Shown here in pieces: positions 1 to 8,322 of a stretch of DNA of 64,000 bases. The DNA lies in contig NZ_CP047946.1 of the NCBI RefSeq assembly GCF_014279655.1, forward strand, positions 2,666,001 to 2,730,000, written 5' to 3'. The position numbers and the translations under genes are program-made. Position 1 is the first letter of the stretch. Every line of letters begins with the position of its first letter. The DNA comes from Synechococcus sp. ROS8604. Its GTDB lineage: Bacteria > Cyanobacteriota > Cyanobacteriia > PCC-6307 > Cyanobiaceae. A model generated the notes under the pieces. It was not told the origin of the DNA. It saw nothing but the letters and a program-made list of their open reading frames with translations, and made no database searches.

Positions 1-1375
1 TCCGATCCAACACCGATTCCGTGAGTTGCTCACCGGTGATCTCACCCAGGCTGCGAATCGCCTGACGCAAGTCAATCGTCCAAAAATCCCAAGGAAGGCC
101 ATCGGCCGCCACCTGCTCACTGCGGGCCAGGGCCTCAGCCGCAGTGGACGCCAGATCGGACTGACGCTGATTCAAGGCCAAGAGCAAGGGCTGCTCGCTC
201 AAGCCTCCACAACGCTCCAACACCGCACGGACGAGATCCTCCTGCCCCTCTCCAGTGACGGCGCTGAAGCGCACATCGGCAACCGATAGGGAAACCGACG
301 AGGAAAGAGGCCCAGCAACGCAATCAGCCTTGAGAGGAAGGTCGGCTTTGTTACCCACCCGTATGCAGGGAACTCCCTCAGGGATCAGGGCAAACAAGGC
401 CTGATCGTCATCCGACCACCCCTGGGCGAGATCAAACAACAGCAGCACCAGGTCGGCACTGGCCAGGGCATCGCGGCTGCGGGCAATCCCCAACTGTTCC
501 ACGGCATCATGGGTGGCCCTGATCCCTGCAGTGTCGAGCAGGGTGATCGGTACACCATCCATCACGATCTCACTTTCCAGCAAATCTCTTGTGGTGCCTG
601 GCCAGTCGGTCACGATCGCCCGCTCCCGACGACTTAACAGGTTGAGCATGGAGCTCTTCCCCACGTTGGGCCGGCCCACCAGCGCCACCCTCAATCCATG
701 GCGCACAACTGATCCCCGCTCGCCATCAGCCACCAGCGTGTTCAACTCCATCCGCACAGCCTGCAACTCCTGCAGAAGCGCCTCACCATCCAAAGGGGGA
801 AGATCCTCTTCAAAGTCCACACGGGCCTCCAACTCACTGAGCTGATCGAGCAAGCGCTCCCGCAGGACCACCATTTTTTTCTGGATCCCGCCATCAAGAC
901 CCGCCATCGCCAGCTGCGCTGCCCGCTGGCTGCGCGCTCCCACCAGATCACCAATCGCCTCCGCCCGGGTGAGATCAAGACGGCCATTCAGCACAGCCCG
1001 CTGGCTGAATTCACCGGGCAGGGCCCGTCGCACTCCTGGCTGCTCCAAAACGCGCGCCAGCACCTGCTGCACAGCGATCACCCCGCCGTGACAGTGAATT
1101 TCGACCACGTCCTCCCCGGTGAAACTGCGCGGCGCCAACATCACGAGCACCAGCACCTCATCGAGCCGTTCCACACCACCGGCAGCCACCACATGGCCAT
1201 ACAAAATCCGGTGGCTCTCCCACAGCTGTTGACCAGGAATCACCGTGATCGCAGCAGCGGCGCGCACAGCACTGGGACCCGACAAGCGAATCACGGCGAT
1301 GCCCCCCTGCCCCGGTGCCACAGCCGTAGCGATCGCGGCGATCGAAAGTGCCTGATCTGGCCCAATCCCAGACAT
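1..1375 (-). CDS. mnmE: tRNA modification GTPase MnmE (partial, C-terminus off window)
   Basis: Reading the minus strand gives an open frame from ATG 1375 to the window edge, 458 residues. MnmE works with MnmG to install the aminomethyl modification on wobble uridine of some tRNAs. The N-terminal tetrahydrofolate-binding part has GQGGIAVIRLSGP, GEDVVEIHCHGG and LPGEFSQRAVLNGRLDL. The inserted G domain has a Walker A GRPNVGKSS, a switch region GTTRD, G3 DTAGIR and G4 NKAD. The family is about 455-465 residues, so only the last few residues, including the C-terminal CxGK cysteine motif, should be missing. An in-frame GTG at about 1408 is a possible earlier start, but alignment to the family favours 1375. 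It is divergent from the DUF2062 gene. Confidence 0.95.
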   Translation of the reverse strand, partial: MSGIGPDQALSIAAIATAVAPGQGGIAVIRLSGPSAVRAAAAITVIPGQQLWESHRILYGHVVAAGGVERLDEVLVLVMLAPRSFTGEDVVEIHCHGGVIAVQQVLARVLEQPGVRRALPGEFSQRAVLNGRLDLTRAEAIGDLVGARSQRAAQLAMAGLDGGIQKKMVVLRERLLDQLSELEARVDFEEDLPPLDGEALLQELQAVRMELNTLVADGERGSVVRHGLRVALVGRPNVGKSSMLNLLSRRERAIVTDWPGTTRDLLESEIVMDGVPITLLDTAGIRATHDAVEQLGIARSRDALASADLVLLLFDLAQGWSDDDQALFALIPEGVPCIRVGNKADLPLKADCVAGPLSSSVSLSVADVRFSAVTGEGQEDLVRAVLERCGGLSEQPLLLALNQRQSDLASTAAEALARSEQVAADGLPWDFWTIDLRQAIRSLGEITGEQLTESVLDR

Positions 1376-1455
1376 TCCCCGATCCCTGCCGCCATCACGC
1401 ACTCCTTCCTACGATCCCGAAGCTTCCACAGCCGCACGATCGGCAAGCAGTTTCG

Positions 1456-1944
1456 ATGAAGCGGTTGCGGAACAAATTTCAGCGACGCTTAAACCGATGG
1501 CTGCAGTGGATCTGGCGGCAGGAGGGAACGGCAGGCCAACGCGCCCGCGGACTAGCCGCAGGGGTGTTTTGTGGCTGCTTTCCCTTTTTTGGATTTCAAA
1601 CCCTGCTGGGAATTGGCTTGGCAAGCCTGGTACGCGGCAACCATCTGCTGGCCGCCGCAGGCACCTGGATCAGCAATCCATTCACCTATGTGCCGCTGTT
1701 TTGGTTCAACTACCGCCTAGGGGCCATGATCCTCGGGGAAGGCGCTGGCTGGCCGGGGCTCAACAATCTCAATCAAGAGCTGCTCGCCACGGCGGGGTGG
1801 GATGTGATGAGCCGGCTTTTGCTTGGCTCCAGCCTGACTGGAACAGTGTTTGGTGGCCTGAGCTGGTGGCTCACCCTTCATTGCCTGCAACCCAAAAGAA
1901 CTGGCAACCGCAACCCTCATCGTCGCGAGCGCGTCCAAAGGTAA
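1456..1944 (+). CDS. DUF2062 membrane protein
   Basis: A 162-residue protein. The motif region GVFCGCFPFFGFQTLLG followed by a hydrophobic stretch and WISNPFTYVPLFWFNYRLG is typical of DUF2062. These are small inner-membrane proteins of unknown biochemical role. Two or three membrane segments can be seen (about residues 30-65, 70-95 and 120-145), and the N-terminus is strongly basic (KRLRNKFQRRLNR). ATG 1456 was chosen because the longer frame upstream reads through the mnmE promoter region with no domain content. It lies 80 bases from the divergent mnmE start. Confidence 0.8.
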   Translation: MKRLRNKFQRRLNRWLQWIWRQEGTAGQRARGLAAGVFCGCFPFFGFQTLLGIGLASLVRGNHLLAAAGTWISNPFTYVPLFWFNYRLGAMILGEGAGWPGLNNLNQELLATAGWDVMSRLLLGSSLTGTVFGGLSWWLTLHCLQPKRTGNRNPHRRERVQR

Positions 1945-1961
1945 CCCCCTTCCGTGCGCTC

Positions 1962-3443
1962 TCAGGCCTTCATCACAGAGGCAATCCACGTTCCAAGAGG
2001 CAGCCAATCATCTTCTTGATCAATCGGCTCCCAAAGCGATTCGATCACGGGGCGGGTGGGTGTCTGGCTCAAGTTCCAGCGCCTCAAGCGTTCCGACACC
2101 GAGGCTTCTGGCTCAGATGCTGCTCGTGCCGCTCCTCGTGCCTCGCTGGCCTGGGTCTGCCACCACCAGGCATCGCGCCAGGCTTGCCACACCTCCCTGC
2201 TAGGTGCTTCTCCATCGCTCAAGACAACAGGCAAGCCGTCAGGCTCTTGGGGCAAACCAGCGGATTGAATCGTCGAAGCGAGACCAGCAAAAAAGTCTCC
2301 ATAAGCAACGGGCCAGCTCGCGATTAGATCCAGCGTTGCGCTCACCAGGCGATCATCACTGTCCACCTCAGGATTGGGGGTCAATCCCAATCGCCTCAGC
2401 AAACAGAAGCGAAAGTGATTTTGATAGGTGCTTGCATACTGCTCAAGCGACTGCTCCATCGGCGACCGAGCGAGCAACATCGCCAAAGGGTTTTGGAGAA
2501 GCTGCAAATTCTTTCGGCAGATCGCTGGCTGGCGTCCATAGGAATACAGCCCGGTCTGATCGAAATAGGCCGCCGTAAAACTCGGATCCCAGCGATCTAA
2601 AAATGCAAACGGTCCGTAATCAAAGCTTTCACCAACGAGTGACATGTTGTCGGTATTGAGCACGCCATGCACAAACCCTGCTGCCATCCACTCAGCGGCC
2701 AAGCGAGCTACCCGCTCCACCAACTCTCCATAGAAGGCGAGAAGCTGATGCTCCAAAGCCGGGCGATCGCCATCAGGGGCTGGATGGGCTGCCGCCACAT
2801 CGGGGTAATACTCCGCCACCACATGGCGGAGCAAGCGCTCCAACCCCTGGGGGTCACGCAAATAAAGCAGCCGTTCACAGCTCCCGAAACGCAGATGGGT
2901 CCGTGCCATCCGAACCATCACCGCACTCCGCGTCGGCGATGGTTCGTCACCACGCCAAAGGTCCTCACCGGTTTCGATCAACGACAACGTACGGCTCGTG
3001 GTCACACCAAGACGATGCAACGCCTCGGAGGCGATCACTTCACGCACCCCTCCTTTCAAGGTGAGGCGTCCATCCCCACCACGACTCCAAGGGGTGGTGC
3101 CACTCCCCTTGCTGCCGAGGTCTTGAAGCAAACCGGTTCGATCGCGCAGTTGGCCATAGAGAAAGCCGCGGCCATCTCCAAGCTGGGGGTTGTAGGTGCC
3201 GAACTGGTAGCCGTGATAGCGCAGAGCAAGCAGGGGCACACGCTCTTCAAAACGGCCATAGGCTCCCTCGAAGTCTGGATCCGACACAGCCTCTGGCTCC
3301 AACCCCAGCTGACGCAACAGGGCGTTGTTGCGAAAGCGCAACTGCGTTCTCGGGAACACCGCCGCCTCCACCACATCCCAATACGACTCACCCAAACCCT
3401 CGATGGAGGGTTCGAACGGCAGGGACAACAGAGGATTGCTCAA
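1962..3443 (-). CDS. selO: SelO/YdiU-family protein adenylyltransferase
   Basis: A 493-residue protein of the SelO (UPF0061, YdiU) family, pseudokinase-fold enzymes that transfer AMP to protein hydroxyls. Visible family features are NNALLRQLGL and YGYQFG-like RYHGYQFGTYNPQLGDGR near the N-terminus, LTLKGGVREVIASEALH, and the active-site region GVLNTDNMSL (about residue 261) followed by DYGPFAFLD. Length is normal. The start is TTG 3443, whose last two bases belong to the TGA stop of the upstream RelA/SpoT gene (TTGA overlap), which suggests translational coupling. No C-terminal selenocysteine is expected in bacterial homologues and none is seen. Confidence 0.93.
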   Translation of the reverse strand: MSNPLLSLPFEPSIEGLGESYWDVVEAAVFPRTQLRFRNNALLRQLGLEPEAVSDPDFEGAYGRFEERVPLLALRYHGYQFGTYNPQLGDGRGFLYGQLRDRTGLLQDLGSKGSGTTPWSRGGDGRLTLKGGVREVIASEALHRLGVTTSRTLSLIETGEDLWRGDEPSPTRSAVMVRMARTHLRFGSCERLLYLRDPQGLERLLRHVVAEYYPDVAAAHPAPDGDRPALEHQLLAFYGELVERVARLAAEWMAAGFVHGVLNTDNMSLVGESFDYGPFAFLDRWDPSFTAAYFDQTGLYSYGRQPAICRKNLQLLQNPLAMLLARSPMEQSLEQYASTYQNHFRFCLLRRLGLTPNPEVDSDDRLVSATLDLIASWPVAYGDFFAGLASTIQSAGLPQEPDGLPVVLSDGEAPSREVWQAWRDAWWWQTQASEARGAARAASEPEASVSERLRRWNLSQTPTRPVIESLWEPIDQEDDWLPLGTWIASVMKA

Positions 3444-5776
3444 CTCTGGCCAGTTCGGGCGATGTCGATCACATCGGCCATCGAGCGGATCTGGTCCATC
3501 GTGCGCTGCAGCTGCGCTGAACTCCCAAGCTCCACCATCAAATCGATCCGAGCCGGCTTGCCGTAGGCCGTTCTCACCTGCGCATCACTGACATTGATCG
3601 AACCATCGGACAAACGCATCAGGATGTCCTTCAAAATGCCAACGCGATCAATCACCTCAATGCGCAATTGAGCAGGGAATCTCGATCCCGCTTCTTGTAG
3701 CGATGGATTCCAACGAACCGGTAAGCGACGTTCCGTCGGGATCGCTTCCAGGTTGGCGCAGTCTTGACGATGGATGGTGATGCCGTGATTACCAAGGGCC
3801 ACAGCACCCAGGATCGGCTCTCCTGGCAGCGGACTACAACAACCACCAAGGCGATGATCCAAGCCCTCCACCCCAAGGATGGCCGCCGCTCCCGCAGACG
3901 GCACCTCACGATGGGGCGTGTGCTCGGACTGCTTGAGCAGTTGCTTGGCAACCTCCTCATTGCTCAGGGGGGCCTCCACCGCAGCCGTTTGCAGGCGAAT
4001 TTCTTCGCGCAAACGATTGAGCACCTGATGCAGCGTTAACGCCCCAAAGCCCAGACCAGCCAGCAGATCTTCCGTGGTTTGCAGGTTGCAACGCTCAGCC
4101 ACCCTGCGCATCGCTTCACTGCCCAGCAAGGCATCAAAACCACTGCGTCCCAGCTCGCGCTCAAGCAACGCTTTGCCGCGATCGATCGTCTCATCACGAT
4201 GGCTACGTTTGTACCACTGACGAATACGATTTCGTGCGGTTGGCGTGGCTACAAAATTGAGCCAATCCAAACTTGGATGGGCACTTTTTGTGGTGAGAAT
4301 ATCAATGAAGTCACCATTTTGAAGCGGGGTCGACAAGGGCACCAGCCGATCATTAATTCTCACGCCATGGCAATGATTTCCCACCTCGGAGTGAATGCGA
4401 AAGGCAAAGTCAACGGCCGTTGATCCCTTACGAAGCCCCACCACATCGCCCTTCGGCGTAAACACAAACACTTCCTCGTCGAAGAGGTCTTCCTTGATCG
4501 ACGCGAGGTAGTCGTTGTGATCATCCGAGCCCCCCTCCTGCTGCCAATCCACCAGCTGACGCAGCCAGTTGAAACGCTCGGTATCCCCTCCGGTGGCCGG
4601 GGATCCACCCTCTTTGTATTTCCAATGTGCGGCAATGCCAAATTCCGAGACTTGATGCATTTCCCAGGTTCGGATCTGCACCTCGATCGGACGATGCCGA
4701 CCAATCACAGCGGTGTGAAGGGATTGATAACCATTGGGCTTCGGCAGCCCGATGTAGTCCTTGAACCGGCCAGGGATCGGCCTGAACGTGTCGTGAACAA
4801 CGGCGAGGGCGCGATAACAGCTCTCAACATTCGGCGCAAGGATCCTCAACGCCGCCACGTCGTAAATCTCGTGAAACTCCTTTTGCTGGCGCTGCATCTT
4901 TGTCCAGATGCCATAGAGATGTTTCGGACGACCACTCACCTCACAGTTGTCGAGGCCCACGGCAGCCAAGCGACCGCAGAGCAACTGAACCGTGACCGAG
5001 AGGCGATCCTCCCGCTCACTGCGCTTGGTTGAAACCTCCTGCTGCATTTCACGGAAGGCCTCAGGCTCCAGCAACTTGAAGGAGAGATCCTCCAGTTCCC
5101 ATTTGAAGCGTCCAATCCCCAAGCGATTGGCCAGCGGGGCATAGATCTCACGCGTTTCCCTGGCGATGCGCTGCCGTTTCTCCTCTTTGAGCGCCCCAAG
5201 CGTGCGCATGTTGTGCAAACGGTCCGCCAGCTTCACCAACACCACCCGGATGTCACTGGCCATAGCCAAAAACATCTTGCGCAGATTCTCGGCTTGCGCC
5301 TCCGTGCGATTGGTGAAATGCAGGCCGCCCAGTTTGGTAACGCCCTCCACCAACTCACGCACCTCCGGTCCAAAATGGCTTTCGAGCTGATCGGGGGTGA
5401 CATCGGTATCTTCCACCACGTCATGGAGGAAGCCCACTGCAATCACGCTGGCACTGGCACCGATGTCTCGCAAAAGATCCGCGACGGCCACCGGGTGGAC
5501 GATGTAAGGGTCACCGCTGGCGCGGAACTGCCCCTCGTGCAGTTGAAACGCAAAATCAAAGGCAGCCGCTAAGAGGGCCTCTGGATCGGTTGGACAACTG
5601 TGTCCGATTCCAGGAGGAACGTGCGTCAAACATTGCTTCAACCACTCGGGAAGCTCGATGCCGTAGTCATCCGGCGAGCGAGCGGGACGTTCACGCAATG
5701 CCGTTAAACCGCAGGCCGCAGGAGTCGATCCAGACTGAGTCTGGGAGGGATCCGGTGCAGAGGTTGCGTTGAGCAT
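3440..5776 (-). CDS. RelA/SpoT family (p)ppGpp synthetase/hydrolase
   Basis: A long RSH enzyme (778 residues from ATG 5776) that makes and degrades the stringent-response alarmone. Domain order: HD hydrolase (HPVAVADLL, then FLHDVVEDTD near residue 118 of this start), nucleotidyltransferase synthetase (RPKHLYGIWTKM, IYDVAALRI, PKPNGYQSLHTAV), TGS (FTPKGDVVGLRKGSTAVDFA) and a C-terminal ACT domain. The HD site is intact, so a bifunctional enzyme is likely. Several in-frame starts exist (TTG 5839, ATG 5794, ATG 5776). The first would overlap the divergent ABC gene start at 5832, so the shortest was preferred. It is coupled to selO by a TTGA overlap. Confidence 0.95.
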   Translation of the reverse strand: MLNATSAPDPSQTQSGSTPAACGLTALRERPARSPDDYGIELPEWLKQCLTHVPPGIGHSCPTDPEALLAAAFDFAFQLHEGQFRASGDPYIVHPVAVADLLRDIGASASVIAVGFLHDVVEDTDVTPDQLESHFGPEVRELVEGVTKLGGLHFTNRTEAQAENLRKMFLAMASDIRVVLVKLADRLHNMRTLGALKEEKRQRIARETREIYAPLANRLGIGRFKWELEDLSFKLLEPEAFREMQQEVSTKRSEREDRLSVTVQLLCGRLAAVGLDNCEVSGRPKHLYGIWTKMQRQQKEFHEIYDVAALRILAPNVESCYRALAVVHDTFRPIPGRFKDYIGLPKPNGYQSLHTAVIGRHRPIEVQIRTWEMHQVSEFGIAAHWKYKEGGSPATGGDTERFNWLRQLVDWQQEGGSDDHNDYLASIKEDLFDEEVFVFTPKGDVVGLRKGSTAVDFAFRIHSEVGNHCHGVRINDRLVPLSTPLQNGDFIDILTTKSAHPSLDWLNFVATPTARNRIRQWYKRSHRDETIDRGKALLERELGRSGFDALLGSEAMRRVAERCNLQTTEDLLAGLGFGALTLHQVLNRLREEIRLQTAAVEAPLSNEEVAKQLLKQSEHTPHREVPSAGAAAILGVEGLDHRLGGCCSPLPGEPILGAVALGNHGITIHRQDCANLEAIPTERRLPVRWNPSLQEAGSRFPAQLRIEVIDRVGILKDILMRLSDGSINVSDAQVRTAYGKPARIDLMVELGSSAQLQRTMDQIRSMADVIDIARTGQS

Positions 5777-5831
5777 CCGACCCGACGGGTGCATCCATGG
5801 TATGTAGGCATGAGGCACCGTGCTTTCTTTC

Positions 5832-7445
5832 ATGCCCAACGCGCCAGGAACGGTTCTGTCGCTGAATCAGTTGCGTCTGCGCTACCCGGGAAGTCCGTCC
5901 TGGACGCTGGATGGATTGGATCTCAGCCTGCAATCGGGAGATCGCTTGGCACTCGTTGGTCCGTCTGGATGTGGGAAGAGCACCGTGGCAAGAGCGGCCT
6001 TGCAACTGCTGCCTCCGGGGAGCTGCTGCGAAGGAGATCTCCTACTGAATGGTCAAGATCCACGCCAACTGAGTCGGCCCGCCCTGCGCGCCCTGCGCGG
6101 GGAAGCGGTGGGCCTGGTGTTTCAAGACCCGATGACGCGGCTCAATCCATTGATGACCGTGGGCGGCCACCTCCTGGACACCTTGGCCGCTCACCGGCCA
6201 GGCATGGGGCATCACGAGCGGAAAGACCGCGCAGAAAGCTTGCTGGAACAGGTAGGCATCGGGGCCGAGCGCTTTCAGGCCTACCCCCACGAATTCAGTG
6301 GTGGCATGCGCCAGCGTTTAGCCATCGCCCTGGCCATTGCCCTGGCACCACCGCTGGTGATCGCCGACGAACCCACCACCAGCCTGGATGTGGCAGTGGC
6401 GGGGCAGGTGATGGCGGTGCTGCGCAATCTCTGCGAAGAGCTGGGCAGCGCCCTGCTGCTCATCACCCATGACTTGGCCATGGCCAACCGCTGGTGCGAA
6501 GACATGGCGGTGTTGGATGGGGGCCGTCTTGTGGAACAAAACAGCAGCGATCAGGTGCTGACCCATCCCCAATCCGAGATCGCCAAGCGGCTTGTTAGCG
6601 CCGCCAGGGCCAGAGAGGGAGGCGATACGCCGGAAACACCTGACGGCACCCCCGTCCTGCAGGTGGAAGGCTTGCGCTGTTGGCACAACCTCGGCGGACC
6701 GCCCTGGTCTCCCAACTGGCTGAAAGCGGTGGATGGCGTGAGCTTCAGCTTGCAATCCGGAGAATCACTGGGAGTGGTCGGCGGCTCTGGCTGCGGGAAA
6801 AGCACCCTGTGCCGGGCCTTGATGGGACTCACGCCCATTCGCGGGGGCGACGTTTGGCTGCAAAACCAGAACCTGCTGCAACTGCGCGGCAGCGCTGAAC
6901 GCCAAGCACGACGCACCATTCAGATGGTGTTTCAAGACCCGCTGGCCTGTCTGAATCCAGCCCTCAGCGTTGCCGACGCCATCGCAGACCCCCTGCTGAT
7001 CCATGGACTCGCCTCACGGGCAGCCGCTCGAGAACGGGCAAGGGAGCTCCTGGAGCTGGTGGGACTATCACCAGCGGATCATTTTCAAAATCGACTGCCC
7101 AAGCAACTCTCTGGTGGCCAGCAGCAACGCGTCGCCATTGCACGCGCCCTGGCCTTAGACCCGCAGGTGCTGATCTGCGACGAAAGCGTGAGCATGCTCG
7201 ATGCGGAGATCCAAGCCGAAGTCCTGGCACTGCTCAGAGGTCTGCAGCATGACCTCGGCCTGGCGATGCTTTTTGTGACCCATGACCTCTCGGTGGCGAG
7301 CGGCTTCTGCCACCGCGTGATCGTGCTCGATCACGGGCATGTGGTGGAAGAAGGCCCCGGAGATCGGTTGCTCCATCAACCGCAAGCGGCCATTACCCGC
7401 ACCTTGGTGGAAGCCTGTCCACTGCTGCCAACCAGCACCCCATGA
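5832..7445 (+). CDS. ABC transporter protein with two fused ATPase domains (DppD-DppF type)
   Basis: A 537-residue protein carrying two complete ABC ATPase domains, as in fused oligopeptide/dipeptide (YejF-like) transport ATPases. First half: Walker A GPSGCGKST (about residue 43), signature FSGGMRQRLAIA, Walker B LVIADEPTTSLD, switch LLITHD. Second half: GGSGCGKST (about 317), LSGGQQQRVAIARAL, VLICDESVSMLD, LFVTHD. Both sites look competent. No permease or binding-protein genes are adjacent, so the membrane partners must lie elsewhere and the substrate is unknown. It overlaps the following regulator by ATGA. The start ATG 5832 is divergent from the RSH gene. Confidence 0.9.
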   Translation: MPNAPGTVLSLNQLRLRYPGSPSWTLDGLDLSLQSGDRLALVGPSGCGKSTVARAALQLLPPGSCCEGDLLLNGQDPRQLSRPALRALRGEAVGLVFQDPMTRLNPLMTVGGHLLDTLAAHRPGMGHHERKDRAESLLEQVGIGAERFQAYPHEFSGGMRQRLAIALAIALAPPLVIADEPTTSLDVAVAGQVMAVLRNLCEELGSALLLITHDLAMANRWCEDMAVLDGGRLVEQNSSDQVLTHPQSEIAKRLVSAARAREGGDTPETPDGTPVLQVEGLRCWHNLGGPPWSPNWLKAVDGVSFSLQSGESLGVVGGSGCGKSTLCRALMGLTPIRGGDVWLQNQNLLQLRGSAERQARRTIQMVFQDPLACLNPALSVADAIADPLLIHGLASRAAARERARELLELVGLSPADHFQNRLPKQLSGGQQQRVAIARALALDPQVLICDESVSMLDAEIQAEVLALLRGLQHDLGLAMLFVTHDLSVASGFCHRVIVLDHGHVVEEGPGDRLLHQPQAAITRTLVEACPLLPTSTP

Positions 7446-8137
7446 GCAGCGGCCAGCATCCTCTCAGTGATGCCAAAAGGGTCTTACGCATCAAGGCACT
7501 CGTCCATGACATCGACGTCGTGGTGTGCATGTACCCATACACCTTCATGTTCCAGCAGCTGGCCAAGGTGATTGGGATGGACAGCGCGAAAAGCAGACAT
7601 TTTCTTTCAGCAAGACACGAGGCCCTGAGCGTTCTCAAGCAAGCCCAGGCTCCCCATCTGGTTTTGATCTCTGATCAGCTGAATGATGGATCTGGACTCG
7701 ATCTCCTCCGAGACATCAAACGCTTGGATCCTGATCATCGCTGCATCGTGGTGCTCAACCAAAACAGCGTGAACGCCCAACGCCTGGCTCGACAGCTCCA
7801 TGCGGACGCCTGCATTGATGAAAACAGCCTCCAAGAACGCACGGGTGCGCTGATCAAAGCGCTTGAGGCGGTTCAACAAGGCAAGACCTACACGGATCCA
7901 AGACTTCAAGACCTCAAGCCGTCCGTCCACCCCGCTGATGGCCAGCCACTCTCGGAGCGCCAGCAGGAAATTTTGCACTGGGTGGCAGAAGGCCTCAGCA
8001 ATCGTGAAATTGGCCTCCAACTCAACATCACGCCCAACACCGTTCGCGATCACCTGAGTGAAGTGATGCGACGCCTTGAAGTCTCCAATCGGGCCAGCGC
8101 TGTCTCAACAGCCTTCCGTCTGGGTTTGCTGCCTTAA
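7442..8137 (+). CDS. LuxR/NarL-type regulator with degenerate receiver domain
   Basis: A 231-residue response-regulator-like protein. Residues 1-140 look like a receiver domain: the strand LVLISDQL could provide the acceptor aspartate. The usual N-terminal acidic pair is replaced by VVVCMYPYTF, and the conserved switch Thr/Ser and Lys are not obvious (VVLNQNSV, DACIDENS). Residues about 165-225 are a LuxR/GerE helix-turn-helix: LSERQQEILHWVAEGLSNRE, then IGLQLNITPNTVRDHLSEVM. It overlaps the ABC ATPase stop by ATGA, so the two genes are probably coexpressed. No sensor kinase is nearby. Confidence 0.88.
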   Translation: MSSGQHPLSDAKRVLRIKALVHDIDVVVCMYPYTFMFQQLAKVIGMDSAKSRHFLSARHEALSVLKQAQAPHLVLISDQLNDGSGLDLLRDIKRLDPDHRCIVVLNQNSVNAQRLARQLHADACIDENSLQERTGALIKALEAVQQGKTYTDPRLQDLKPSVHPADGQPLSERQQEILHWVAEGLSNREIGLQLNITPNTVRDHLSEVMRRLEVSNRASAVSTAFRLGLLP

Positions 8138-8157
8138 ACCAAATAATGGGGAACAAA

Positions 8158-8204
8158 ACCATCCATTTGCAGGATGGTCATTCCGATCGAATCGGACGGG
8201 AATG
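8158..8204. other. two adjacent hairpins in the spacer after the LuxR gene
   Basis: A 7-bp stem ACCATCC/GGATGGT (8158-8164 with 8172-8178) is followed at once by CATTCC/GGAATG (8179-8184 with 8199-8204), which contains an inner GAT/ATC pairing. There is no U-run on either strand, so this is not a standard terminator. It could be the 3' end of the regulator transcript or a structured leader of the gene at 8323. Confidence 0.35.
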
Positions 8205-8322
8205 GGGAAGCACAACCACCCATCTCTGCCCTGAAAACATTCAGACACAGGTTCTGCTTTAGGAGTCAGAACTTGGTTGGAATTCAGAGCTGAGATGACA
8301 TCGTTCCCCCATATCGAGAACC

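Noticed and set aside
2667-3566. Long plus-strand frame of 299 residues across selO
   Set aside because: It is antisense to selO, with no recognisable domain and unnatural composition; a shadow of GC-rich coding sequence.
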